A DNA stretch of 64,000 nucleotides from Flavihumibacter cheonanensis (GTDB lineage Bacteria > Bacteroidota > Bacteroidia > Chitinophagales > Chitinophagaceae): positions 1,240,001 through 1,304,000 of the forward strand of contig NZ_JAKRWF010000001.1 in NCBI RefSeq assembly GCF_022352215.1, in the 5' to 3' direction. Shown in pieces: positions 53,634 to 63,000 of the stretch; the first letter of the stretch is position 1; every line of letters begins with the position of its first letter. The notes below the pieces were generated by a model. It was not told the DNA's origin. It saw only the letters and a list, made by a program, of their open reading frames with translations, and searched no databases. The position numbers were made by a program, and so were the translations under genes.

Positions 53634-55298
53634 TTAATATCCGGCATTGTACATCAGCTCATAATATTCATGTGCCATGCGGTTGCTTTCAAACTGGTAG
53701 CGAACATCCCGCATCCCATTCTTCACTACCTGCCTCCAGGTATCCCGGTTTTGATAGTACAACGGAAGGATTTGCTCCTCCAATATCCTGTATAACATGT
53801 GAAGGTCGTATTCATCCTGTTCATGCGTATTCATGTTGGCATAGTCTGCCTTTGGAATGACGAATCCGTTATTACCATGATTTACAAATTCCGGGATCCA
53901 GCCATCGTCAGTACTGAAATTCGCGGCTCCGTTCATAGCGGCAGTCATTCCACTGGTTCCGGATGCTTCCCTTGGAACACGGGGATTATTAAGCCAGCAA
54001 TCTGCTGCCTGTTTCATTCTTTTGGATAGGGCCAGTTCGTAACCCACAACAACGGCCATGTTTTTATGCTTCCGGCTTAGATGAACCAGGTGATTGAAAT
54101 CATTGATCGCCGGATAATCCATCGGATAGGGCTTACCTGCCCAGATAATCTGTACCGGATATTTTGAGTTTTCAAGCAGGCGGGTGAAACGTTCGGCATC
54201 CCGGGTAATCAGGTCCGCACGTTTGTATCCTGCAAAACGACGTGCCCAAACAATGGTGAATACATCCGGATTGAATTGCTTACCGGTCTGATCAGCCACA
54301 ATCTCAAATGCACGATGTTTCAGGTAACGTTTCCGGTCGTCCCACATATGATCATTCCCTTCTTCCATAAAACGATACAATTGCTTATCCGCCCAATACC
54401 TCCAGTTCTGCGCATTGGTGATGGAAATGATTGGGCAGGTTCCCGAATGTTTTTCCCACATCGCCCTGGATACATGACCATGCAATTGCGATACACCGTT
54501 TGCTTTACGTGCGAATCTCAATGCCACCAGGGAGTGATTGAACTGATCGTCCTGGATGCCTGTCAGATGTCTGACTTCATCCAGTGATAATCCGCAGAAA
54601 TAACTCATTTTATGACAGAGATAGATATCATGCTTTTCATTGCCGGCCTCTTCAGGGGTATGCGTAGTGAAGACCAACCTTTTACGCACTTCTTCCAGGT
54701 TGTTCCCAAAACGACGGTACAGGTAAAAGGCAGCGCTGATACCATGTGCTTCATTGAGGTGGTAAACTTCCGGACTGAATCCGATTTCATCCAGCAGTTT
54801 TGCACCACCAACTCCTAAAAGAATAAACTGTGCCACTTTGGTTGCCACATTGGCATCGTACAAACGATGCGTAATGGTTTGTGAAACATAATCGTTTTCA
54901 GGAAGGTCGGTGCTCAACAGGAATAAAGGGGCAGTCTGGTAAGTATCTGGGGGCAGGTACCATACTTTCACCCAAACCGGGTGATCGTGAATGGAGATCT
55001 GAAATTTTATCTGGGTATCCTGCAAAAAACTGTATTGTTTTTCCATCCAGGTAACCTGGAGGGTCTGGTCCTGGTTACGGGCCTGATCATAATAGCCGAA
55101 CTTCCAAAGAATTCCGATTCCGATCAGGTTTTGCCTTAACTCATATGCACTCCGCAAATGTGAGCCCGAAAGGAAACCAAGTCCACCACTGTAAATTTTT
55201 AACGGCTGATGAACTGCAAATTCCATGGAGAAATAGGCCACTTTCTTTGAATAACGATCATCTCCCTGGTAGGGAACACTGAAATTTCTAAAACTCAT
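53634..55298 (-). CDS. Alpha-glucan phosphorylase-like protein (GT35) lacking the PLP lysine
   Basis: A 554-residue protein of the short alpha-glucan phosphorylase type: YFSMEFAVHQPLKIYSGGLGFLSG, HLNEAHG, FTTHTPEEAGNEKHD, WARRFAGYKRADL and PREASGTSGM. In known phosphorylases the last motif goes on with the lysine that binds PLP (GTSGMK); here it reads GTSGMT, with Thr452. The rest of the donor site, including GWIPEF, looks intact. It may therefore be a PLP-free glycosyltransferase-like enzyme, a glucan-binding protein, or inactive. It is cytoplasmic, and no other glycogen gene is nearby. Confidence 0.88.
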   Translation of the reverse strand: MSFRNFSVPYQGDDRYSKKVAYFSMEFAVHQPLKIYSGGLGFLSGSHLRSAYELRQNLIGIGILWKFGYYDQARNQDQTLQVTWMEKQYSFLQDTQIKFQISIHDHPVWVKVWYLPPDTYQTAPLFLLSTDLPENDYVSQTITHRLYDANVATKVAQFILLGVGGAKLLDEIGFSPEVYHLNEAHGISAAFYLYRRFGNNLEEVRKRLVFTTHTPEEAGNEKHDIYLCHKMSYFCGLSLDEVRHLTGIQDDQFNHSLVALRFARKANGVSQLHGHVSRAMWEKHSGTCPIISITNAQNWRYWADKQLYRFMEEGNDHMWDDRKRYLKHRAFEIVADQTGKQFNPDVFTIVWARRFAGYKRADLITRDAERFTRLLENSKYPVQIIWAGKPYPMDYPAINDFNHLVHLSRKHKNMAVVVGYELALSKRMKQAADCWLNNPRVPREASGTSGMTAAMNGAANFSTDDGWIPEFVNHGNNGFVIPKADYANMNTHEQDEYDLHMLYRILEEQILPLYYQNRDTWRQVVKNGMRDVRYQFESNRMAHEYYELMYNAGY

Positions 55299-55367
55299 AT
55301 GGCATCAATGATTTGTCGAATGTGTATTAAGTACGCAATTTAAAGTATTCACTGGAATTAAGGTTAT

Positions 55368-56342
55368 TTACTTCTTTTTACGGGAAGCAGGAGGGGTAGC
55401 TTTTTTCTTACGGGTATATCTTCCTTCAAAAAAACATTTGATATCCCTGTAGGAACCACAGCCTTCCAGTTCTTTCATAGTAACCGTATTACCCGAGAAC
55501 GTAAAATCAATAACGCAGGGACCGTTGTTTTCCGTATACCGGGCGGAATTTGCCCCCGTAATTTGTGCATCCCCCTTTAACTCTCCCACACATGTTCCTT
55601 TATCTTTTTCAAAATGAATAAAGAAACTAAGGTATCCCTTTCTATGACTGTCGCGGAAGGAAACCAGATTACGGGTTTCACCCAAATAATCACCCGTATG
55701 TTTATGAGTAGTTGGCAGGGTATCAATCGGATTGATCAATTTTCCTTTTTTGTTTGCCTGGTCATTGGATTCAGTAAGAATCAACATGAAAATTCCTTCC
55801 GGATTGTAGATAAAAACATCTTTTTGGTACAGGACCTGGCCATCAGGTGCGGTACGCTGCCGAACGGTGGTTATGGTATGGCGACTATCAATATTGGCTA
55901 CTTTCTGCTCAGTTCTTGTTGGAGTGGTAGTACTGACCACCAGTGGTAATGCTGACTTGAAAGAATCCTGCTCAAAAACAAGCGCATATGCCGCCCTTTT
56001 GGTGCCCAAAACAGCTTTCACCAGGATATAGGTTTCAGCATCTTTTACTTCAATTTTTCCGATTGGATACAACTGTGGTTTGGTTTTTTTGCCATAAACG
56101 GGCTGCAAAACAGAGTCCGGCACAAATTGGGAAAAGATTTTATTGCCGATCCGGAGAGAATCAGGCGACTTTTTCACCAACATGGTATCAGACAAATGAA
56201 AAGGAAGTTTGATCTCCGGGAAAAAATCAATGAATTCGGAAACGACCACCTCTTCGGTATCCAATAATTGCTTTTTTTTGGAGGTACAGGCAGCCATCCC
56301 AAGCAGTAAACAAACAATAAGCAGACGGTTTTTCCAATGCAT
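55368..56342 (-). CDS. Lipoprotein of unknown function
   Basis: A 324-residue lipoprotein (lipobox MAAC, Cys19). The mature part is strand-rich (YILVKAVLGTKRAAYALVF, SFFIHFEKDKGTCVGELKG) and has paired cysteines near the end (GPCVID, EGCGSYRDIKCF). The C-terminus is a basic tail with RKKK repeats. No family is recognised. It lies upstream of the phosphorylase-like gene on the same strand but 69 bp away. Confidence 0.75.
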   Translation of the reverse strand: MHWKNRLLIVCLLLGMAACTSKKKQLLDTEEVVVSEFIDFFPEIKLPFHLSDTMLVKKSPDSLRIGNKIFSQFVPDSVLQPVYGKKTKPQLYPIGKIEVKDAETYILVKAVLGTKRAAYALVFEQDSFKSALPLVVSTTTPTRTEQKVANIDSRHTITTVRQRTAPDGQVLYQKDVFIYNPEGIFMLILTESNDQANKKGKLINPIDTLPTTHKHTGDYLGETRNLVSFRDSHRKGYLSFFIHFEKDKGTCVGELKGDAQITGANSARYTENNGPCVIDFTFSGNTVTMKELEGCGSYRDIKCFFEGRYTRKKKATPPASRKKK

Positions 56343-56413
56343 TGGTCAGGTTTTCCTTGAGTCGCTAAAATAGTTTATTTCAAATAGCTCCCATTTTTTG
56401 TCCTTTATTTTTT

Positions 56414-56429
56414 TTTAGATTCGCCTAAA
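56414..56429 (+). promoter_or_regulatory. Putative DtxR/MntR-family operator
   Basis: TTTAGATTCGCCTAAA is an interrupted palindrome (TTTAG-N6-CTAAA) 10 bp before the start codon of the DtxR-family gene. DtxR-type boxes known to me have TTAGG and CCTAA half-sites; the right half here is CCTAAA. Autoregulation by metal is likely if this is bound. Confidence 0.55.
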
Positions 56430-56439
56430 ATTTATCCCT

Positions 56440-57114
56440 TTGAAGTACTCCACCAGTAAAGAAAATTACATTAAAGCAATCTATCACCTGGAACAGGAAG
56501 ATCCGGTTGTAAGCACCAATGCACTGGCGAGGCAACTGGCCACCAAACCGGCTTCTGTAACAGATATGCTTAAAAAATTGAATGAGCAGGAACTTATCCA
56601 TTACGAACCATATAAGGGAGTAAAACTGACTGACTCGGGAAATAAACTGGCATTGCAAATCATTCGAAAACACCGCCTGTGGGAATTTTTTCTGGTGGAA
56701 AAACTGGGATTTGGATGGGAAGAAGTGCATGAAATAGCCGAAGAGTTGGAGCATATCAGCAGTAAAAAACTGATCGACCGGCTGGATGAATTTCTTGGCA
56801 AACCAAAGACGGATCCCCATGGTGATCCAATACCAGATGCTGCAGGTATAGTTCCCAAAATAGAAAAACGCTGTTTACTGGACCTTCCGATAGGCGTTTC
56901 TGCTGATCTTATAAGTGTCTCCAACCAGTCTGCCGATATGCTTGATTTACTCAGGCATCACCAGATAGAAATCGGAACCCGTTTGAAAATCACGAACCGG
57001 TTTCGTTTTGATCATTCCTTACAGATAACAGTTCAGGGAGGGCCTCCGGTTACGATCAGCGAACAACTTGCGGCTCATTTATATGTTGCCTGGGCTAAGG
57101 ATGAAACAGACTGA
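56440..57114 (+). CDS. DtxR-family metal-dependent regulator
   Basis: A 224-residue regulator. The winged helix (about 1-70; KENYIKAIYHLEQ, VSTNALARQLATKPASVTDMLKKL) is followed by the metal-binding dimer domain (about 72-140; HRLWEFFLVEKLGFGWEEVHEIAEELEHISS, with DPHGDPIP) and an SH3/FeoA-like C-domain (about 150-224). It represses metal uptake genes when manganese or iron is bound. The start is a TTG at 56440, which gives the usual N-terminus; no ATG fits. Its own promoter carries the putative box at 56414-56429. Confidence 0.92.
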   Translation: MKYSTSKENYIKAIYHLEQEDPVVSTNALARQLATKPASVTDMLKKLNEQELIHYEPYKGVKLTDSGNKLALQIIRKHRLWEFFLVEKLGFGWEEVHEIAEELEHISSKKLIDRLDEFLGKPKTDPHGDPIPDAAGIVPKIEKRCLLDLPIGVSADLISVSNQSADMLDLLRHHQIEIGTRLKITNRFRFDHSLQITVQGGPPVTISEQLAAHLYVAWAKDETD

Positions 57115-57726
57115 TCACTTCCGCTGGCGGACCAGGTGTTTCAGCCTGCTGAAGGTTTCAGGTTTGATATTCAGATAAGAGGCAATGTATTTTTGTGACA
57201 CCCGCTGCATCATGTCGGGGTGCTTGTGGATATATTGTAAAAATCGTTCCCTGGCTGTAAGACGAAAATGAGACAGATCCCGTAGTTCTTTTCGTATATA
57301 CATTTCCGATACCATTAGTCTGGCCAGCTTGTTCAGCACTGGAATTTCAGTATAAAGCTTTTCAAGATCTTCTCTGTGAATGGAAAGAAAAGTACTAGCT
57401 TCAATGGCTTCAATATAACAATCTGCAGGTTTGCCCGTATGAAAGGAAAGCTCAGCATGAATGAAATGTCCTTCTGTTGATAATTGCAGGGTGAATTCTT
57501 TCTTTCCTGCCCTCATGAATTTCCGTACCACTCCCTTTACGATAAAGTTGAAATAATGATCCACTTCTCCAGGCTGAATGAGCAGGCTTTTTTTATCCAG
57601 GTTACGTACAATAAAATAACTGGTCATGATTTTAAACTCTTCTTTTGTAATGCCACAATAGGCATTCATGTAGGCAAAGAGTTCCTGGATTGCCGGTTGG
57701 TAGGGTTGTAAGGATGAAGACTTCAT
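57115..57726 (-). CDS. Crp/Fnr-family regulator
   Basis: A 203-residue regulator with a cNMP-binding beta-roll (about 25-130; LLIQPGEVDHYFNFIVKGVVRKF) and a C-terminal helix-turn-helix (about 165-200; VSQKYIASYLNIKPETFSRLKHL). No cysteines suited to an FeS cluster are seen. The effector is unknown. It follows a paralogue (57731-58324) by 4 bp on the same strand, so both arise from one transcript. Its stop codon lies directly against that of the DtxR-family gene. Confidence 0.9.
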   Translation of the reverse strand: MKSSSLQPYQPAIQELFAYMNAYCGITKEEFKIMTSYFIVRNLDKKSLLIQPGEVDHYFNFIVKGVVRKFMRAGKKEFTLQLSTEGHFIHAELSFHTGKPADCYIEAIEASTFLSIHREDLEKLYTEIPVLNKLARLMVSEMYIRKELRDLSHFRLTARERFLQYIHKHPDMMQRVSQKYIASYLNIKPETFSRLKHLVRQRK

Positions 57727-57730
57727 ACAA

Positions 57731-58324
57731 CTACTCCTCTCCTTTTTGGATGTACTGTTTTTTATACCGGCTGAACGTTTCCGGTTTTACGTCTAACAGG
57801 GATGCCAGGTATTTTTGTGGTACTCGTGAAAGAAGATCCGGATTTTCACTCATAAACCGGGAAAATCGTTCTTTTGGACTGCTAATCATCCTAAAAGTAT
57901 CTGTTTTTTCTTTAAACAACATCCAATCAAGGATAATGAGGCGTCCCATTTTTTCAAAATTGACACTGTATTCATACAAGGTTTCCATTCCGGATTTGGT
58001 AATAAATGCAAGGGTACAGGGCTCCATGGTTTCAATCACAAAATCGGAAGGGACACCGGAAAGAAAGGAAACGGATGAACTGATAAGCTGACCTTCCTTT
58101 GAAATCTGAACTGTAATTTCCTCCTGGCCACGGTAGAAATACTTTCGCACCAGTCCTTTTTCAATAAAATAGGTATGTTGCTCCAGTTCTCCGATATTGG
58201 TCAGCACCTGCTTCGGCACACAGGTCATGATTTGTATCTGTTGACGAAGTACTTTTCGCTCGGCATCAGTCAACTCCACAAACCGGTTTATATAGGCAAA
58301 AACATTCGTCCCCATCAGCTTCAT
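57731..58324 (-). CDS. Crp/Fnr-family regulator (paralogue)
   Basis: A 197-residue regulator with the same build as the next gene: cNMP-binding domain (about 25-125; HTYFIEKGLVRKYFYRGQEEITVQIS) and helix-turn-helix (about 160-190; PQKYLASLLDVKPETFSRYKK). The recognition helices (IKPETFSRLK and VKPETFSRYK) are close, so the two may bind similar sites. A TAATTTTG element lies 7 bp upstream of the ATG on the minus strand (58332-58339). Divergent from icd. Confidence 0.9.
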   Translation of the reverse strand: MKLMGTNVFAYINRFVELTDAERKVLRQQIQIMTCVPKQVLTNIGELEQHTYFIEKGLVRKYFYRGQEEITVQISKEGQLISSSVSFLSGVPSDFVIETMEPCTLAFITKSGMETLYEYSVNFEKMGRLIILDWMLFKEKTDTFRMISSPKERFSRFMSENPDLLSRVPQKYLASLLDVKPETFSRYKKQYIQKGEE

Positions 58325-58368
58325 AACATCACAAAATTACTGGAATCCGGCATTTGATATTTTTATCA

Positions 58369-58399
58369 TTTGAATTTTTACGCATTTGCAGTAGGTTTG
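58369..58399 (+). promoter_or_regulatory. Consensus Bacteroidota promoter of icd
   Basis: TTTG at 58369-58372, a spacer of exactly 19 bp, and TAGGTTTG at 58392-58399: a perfect match to TTTG-N19-TAnnTTTG. The icd start codon is 28 nt downstream. Confidence 0.85.
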
Positions 58400-58427
58400 C
58401 AACCTTGCATACATAAATCAGGCAACC

Positions 58428-59663
58428 ATGACTCAAAAAATTAAAGTAGCCAACCCGGTGGTAGAACTGGATGGCGATGAAATGACCAGGATCATCTGGC
58501 AATTTATTAAGGACAAGCTAATCCTGCCCTACCTGGAACTGGATATTAAATATTATGACCTTGGCGTTGAACACAGGGATGCAACCAATGACCAGGTAAC
58601 CATCGATGCGGCAAATGCAATCAAAGAATACGGTGTAGGTATTAAATGTGCAACCATTACACCGGATGAGGCCCGGGTGAAGGAGTTTAATCTGAAGCAG
58701 ATGTGGAAGAGCCCCAATGGTACCATCCGCAACATTCTCGATGGTACGGTTTTTCGTGAGCCTATTGTAATTAATAATATCCCCAGGCTGGTTACCAACT
58801 GGACTGCCCCGATTATTGTAGGAAGACACGCATTTGGCGATCAATATCGCGCTACGGATACCGTGATTAAAGGAAAAGGTAAACTCACCATGACCTTTAC
58901 TCCGGAAGATGGTGGAGAACCACAGACTTTTGAGGTTTTCAACTTCAAAGGAGATGGTGTGGCTATGTCCATGTACAATACGGATGAAAGTATCAAAGGA
59001 TTTGCACGCAGCTGTTTCAATATGGCACTCAGCAAAAAATGGCCCTTGTACCTATCCACCAAGAATACCATTCTGAAAAAATACGATGGTCGCTTTAAGG
59101 ATATTTTTGAAGAAATCTATCAGAATGAATTTAAAACAGCTTTTGATGCGGCTGGTATTGTGTATGAACACCGTCTGATTGACGATATGGTGGCAAGTGC
59201 GCTGAAGTGGAATGGTAATTTTGTTTGGGCTTGTAAAAATTACGATGGAGATGTACAAAGTGATACGGTTGCACAGGGATTTGGTTCACTCGGACTCATG
59301 ACATCTGTATTGATTACACCGGATGGCAAAACCCTTGAGTCAGAAGCTGCACATGGCACCGTAACTCGTCACTACCGCGACCACCAGGCTGGCAAACCAA
59401 CTTCAACGAATCCAATTGCTTCGATTTTTGCCTGGACCAGAGGACTTGCATTCCGTGGAAAACTGGATAATAACCAGGAATTGATTGATTTTGCCAACAA
59501 ATTGGAAGCTGTTTGTATTGAAACGGTTGAAAGTGGTAAAATGACCAAAGACCTGGCTGTTTGTATCCATGGTAATAAAGTTAAACATGGTGAACACTTC
59601 CTGTACACACAGGAATTCCTGGATGCGATTGATGAAAATCTTCGCAAGAAGCTTGGAGCATAG
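58428..59663 (+). CDS. icd: NADP-dependent isocitrate dehydrogenase
   Basis: Oxidatively decarboxylates isocitrate to 2-oxoglutarate in the citric acid cycle. The 411-residue protein is of the eukaryote-like (type II) NADP form: [34 protein letters not shown] (substrate serine loop), [14 protein letters not shown] and [13 protein letters not shown] (cofactor loop). Length fits the homodimeric type. It has its own strong promoter and terminator, so it is transcribed alone. Confidence 0.96.
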   Translation: MTQKIKVANPVVELDGDEMTRIIWQFIKDKLILPYLELDIKYYDLGVEHRDATNDQVTIDAANAIKEYGVGIKCATITPDEARVKEFNLKQMWKSPNGTIRNILDGTVFREPIVINNIPRLVTNWTAPIIVGRHAFGDQYRATDTVIKGKGKLTMTFTPEDGGEPQTFEVFNFKGDGVAMSMYNTDESIKGFARSCFNMALSKKWPLYLSTKNTILKKYDGRFKDIFEEIYQNEFKTAFDAAGIVYEHRLIDDMVASALKWNGNFVWACKNYDGDVQSDTVAQGFGSLGLMTSVLITPDGKTLESEAAHGTVTRHYRDHQAGKPTSTNPIASIFAWTRGLAFRGKLDNNQELIDFANKLEAVCIETVESGKMTKDLAVCIHGNKVKHGEHFLYTQEFLDAIDENLRKKLGA

Positions 59664-59682
59664 GTTTCTTCACGTTACTAAA

Positions 59683-59717
59683 ATAAAAAAGCGCCTGAAT
59701 GATCAGGCGCTTTTTTA
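59683..59717. terminator. Terminator between icd and 59730-59996
   Basis: GCGCCTGA (59691-59698) and TCAGGCGC (59703-59710) with an ATGA loop, with A-run and T-run outside; works in both directions. Confidence 0.9.
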
Positions 59718-59729
59718 TTGCAGGTGAAT

Positions 59730-59996
59730 TTATTCACGATTTCCAACGGATCTTTCCCGTTGCTGGAGTTCCGCTTTCATTCGATCCATTTTGGTCTTAT
59801 TCTCCCGGGCTTCCATTCTGCGTTTTGCTAAAATTGCATCTGCTTCAGCTTTGGTCAGCATTGGCTTTTTATGAGGAAGGTTGGCCTGTTTGGCTTGTAG
59901 TTCAGTCCGGCTCAATCGTCTTTTTTGTTGTGCTGAACTCTCCAAACTAATGCTTATGCAAAGGATTGAAAGACTCAGTATCAGAATATTTTTCAT
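59730..59996 (-). CDS. Small secreted basic protein
   Basis: An 88-residue protein with a signal peptide (ending SSAQ, about residue 22). The rest is a highly charged helix rich in Lys, Arg and Glu (LTKAEADAILAKRRMEARENKTKMDRMKAEL). No family is recognised. It begins 6 bp after the large repeat protein on the same strand, so it is likely made from the same transcript and may accompany that protein. Confidence 0.7.
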   Translation of the reverse strand: MKNILILSLSILCISISLESSAQQKRRLSRTELQAKQANLPHKKPMLTKAEADAILAKRRMEARENKTKMDRMKAELQQRERSVGNRE

Positions 59997-60002
59997 ACGT
60001 TA

Positions 60003-63000
60003 TTATTTTACGCTTACTAATACATTTATTTTACCAATTCCGCTACCAGAATAATCCTGCAGCGCTTTACCAAGCACCTGCCCAACTTTTACCTTTTCTG
60101 GATCTGCTTTCATGGCAACTCCTGGAATGCTGGAGGTAACAATGAGGTCGCCTCTTTTAATGGCACCGCCTTCCATACAAACTTTGGTTGGCAATACACC
60201 AATAACCCCCATCGGAACGCCGAAGCTAAGGTCTCCTTCTGTTGCATTTTCTTCTGTCAGTAACAAACCTGGTTTAGTTGCATAAACGCCTGCAACCAGA
60301 GTAGAATACGCACCACTTGATTTTACCATCTTACGGTCATCCGTAGTTGAAATTTCCAGTACATCACCTGGCTCATACGCATTTCTATTGCCTACAACAG
60401 CGAATAATTCAGCAACATCTGCGCCAGAATTAGTGGTACCGCCATTAAAGAAACCACGGCCGTTTTCATCAATACGTGCTACGTTGGCGCCATTTGTTTC
60501 AAAAATAGCATGGCTGGCAGAACCAGCCTGTCCAATTACAGACTTGATACCAATTCCTCCGGTAAACCCTTCCATATTGGTTTCTGTTTGTATCCCAATA
60601 CCTTGAGGAGCATATCCTAAAATCGCTGCAAAGGTTTCTGTATTCCTTGCATCAATTGCAGCCGCGAAGTCTGAACTGGTTGCCGAATAAACACCCACTC
60701 CATTCGTAAGATTCTGAACTTCAATAGAAGGAGCCGTACTATTTAAATGAAGGATCTTCAATCCAGCTCCTTGTTCGGTAATAACACTAATTCCATCACC
60801 ATACATGTTGTATACATTCAACACTTCTCCCATATTGCTCATTTCTGTATTCTCAAATCTCGCTGCATTATTTCCCTGACTGGTAGCAAAAATTGCAGGT
60901 TCTGAATTACTTCTCGCAACGACACCATAAGTTGAGGTGGATTGTCCGAATACACCTACACCCCCTACCGATTCTCCATAAATGGCTGTACCACCGCCAC
61001 GATGCCTGCCAAATATTGCAAATCCATTATTGGTTGTTGCACTTGACACTTCTCCAAACAGACCTGTGGCAAGAAAACTGGGAGCTGCATTGGTTATACT
61101 ACCAGCTATACCAATAGCTGCAGGGCCTGCTGAATTATTGCTTCCAGCAATAGCAGTACCATTACCTGAATTAGTCAAACCAAACATTTCTCCTGCAACA
61201 TTCGTGGTATTGGTGAAAGGGAATGTCAATCCACCACCACCCGCATTATCAGTTCCCGGAGCCCATTGGGTTCCATTATATTTAAGCACCTGTCCAACTG
61301 TTGGTGCAGTGGTTGATACAGCTACTCCATTGATCCTGCCTACGGTTGGGTTGGGATAGGTACCGGATAGATCACCGCCTGCAGTGCCGCTTACCGGCAA
61401 GGAGGTTGGAATAACACCCGGCGCTATTTTAGCAGCCGTAATTGCACCATCCTGCACATTGGCAGTGGCTACCGAATTAGTTGCCAGTTTTGCATTAGTC
61501 ACTGCACTTGCAGCAATTTTATTGGAGCTAACAGCATTGTCAGCCAGTTTATTAGAGTTAACAGCCGCATCCAAAATCTTTGCTGTACTTACAGCACCAT
61601 CAGCCAGTTTGGTATTGCCCACTGCGCCATCAGCAATCTTTGCAGAACTTACCGCACCATCTGCAATTTTAGTAGCACCTACTGCATTGTTTGCAATGGT
61701 TGGGTTCGGATAAGTTCCCGTTAGATCGCCACCCGCAGTGCCACTAACTGGCAGAGATGTAGGAATCACACCGGGAGCAATCTTGGCAGCCGTAATAGCA
61801 CCATCCTGCACGTTAGCAGTTGCGATGGAGTTAGTTGCCATTTTTGCATTGGTCACTGCACTTGCAGCAATTTTATTGGAGTTGACAGCATTGTCTGCCA
61901 GTTTGGTAGTACCTACAGCACCATCCGCGATTTTAGTAGCACCCACTGCATTGTTTGCTATAGTAGGGTTGGGATAGGTACCTGTTAGGTCACCACCTGC
62001 TGTGCCACTTACCGGCAAGGAGGTAGGAATCACACCCGGTGCAATCTTAGCAGCCGTAATCGCACCATCCTGCACATTAGTAGTTGCTACAGCATTGGTG
62101 GACAGTTTTGCATTTCCTACCGCACCATCGGCGATTTTGGCTGCTCCTACTGCACCATCCGCAATTTTAGTTGCACCTATTGCATTGTTGGCGATGGTTG
62201 GGTTCGGATAGGTACCAGTTAAATCACCACCCGCAGTGCCGCTAACTGGTAAAGAGGAAGGAATTACACCAGGCGCCAGCTTAGCTGCAGTGATCGCACC
62301 ATCCTGCACATTGGCAGTGGCGATAGAGTTGGTTGCCATTTTTGCATTGGTCACTGCACTTGCAGCAATTTTATTGGAGCTGACAGCATTGTCTGCCAGT
62401 TTGGTATTGCTCACTGCACCATCAGCAAGCTTAGCTGCGCCAACCGCACCATCAGCAATTTTAGTTGCACTTACTGCATTGTTTGCAATGGTTGGATTTG
62501 GATAGGTACCAGTTAAATCACCACCCGCTGTACCACTTACTGGAAGCGAGCTTGGAATAACACCAGGCGCCAGCTTGGCAGCTGTAATAGCACCATCCTG
62601 TACATTAGTAGTTGCTACTGCATTAGAAGCGAGTTTGGTATTGCCCACTGCACCATCAGCAATTTTAGTTGCACTTACTGCATTGTTTGCAATGGTTGGG
62701 TTCGGATAGGTACCAGTTAAATCACCACCCGCTGTACCACTTACTGGAAGCGAGCTTGGAATAACACCAGGCGCCAGCTTGGCTGCAGTGATCGCACCAT
62801 CCTGCACATTAGTAGTGGCTACGGAGTTGCTTGCCAGTTTTGCATTGGTCACTGCATTCGCAGCAATTTTATTAGAACTAACAGCATTGTCTGCCAGTTT
62901 ATTGGAGTTCACGGCCGCATCGGTAATCTTAGCAGTGCTAACTGAACCATCAGCCAGTTTGGTATTACCAACCGCACCATCTGCAATTTTAGCTGCACCC

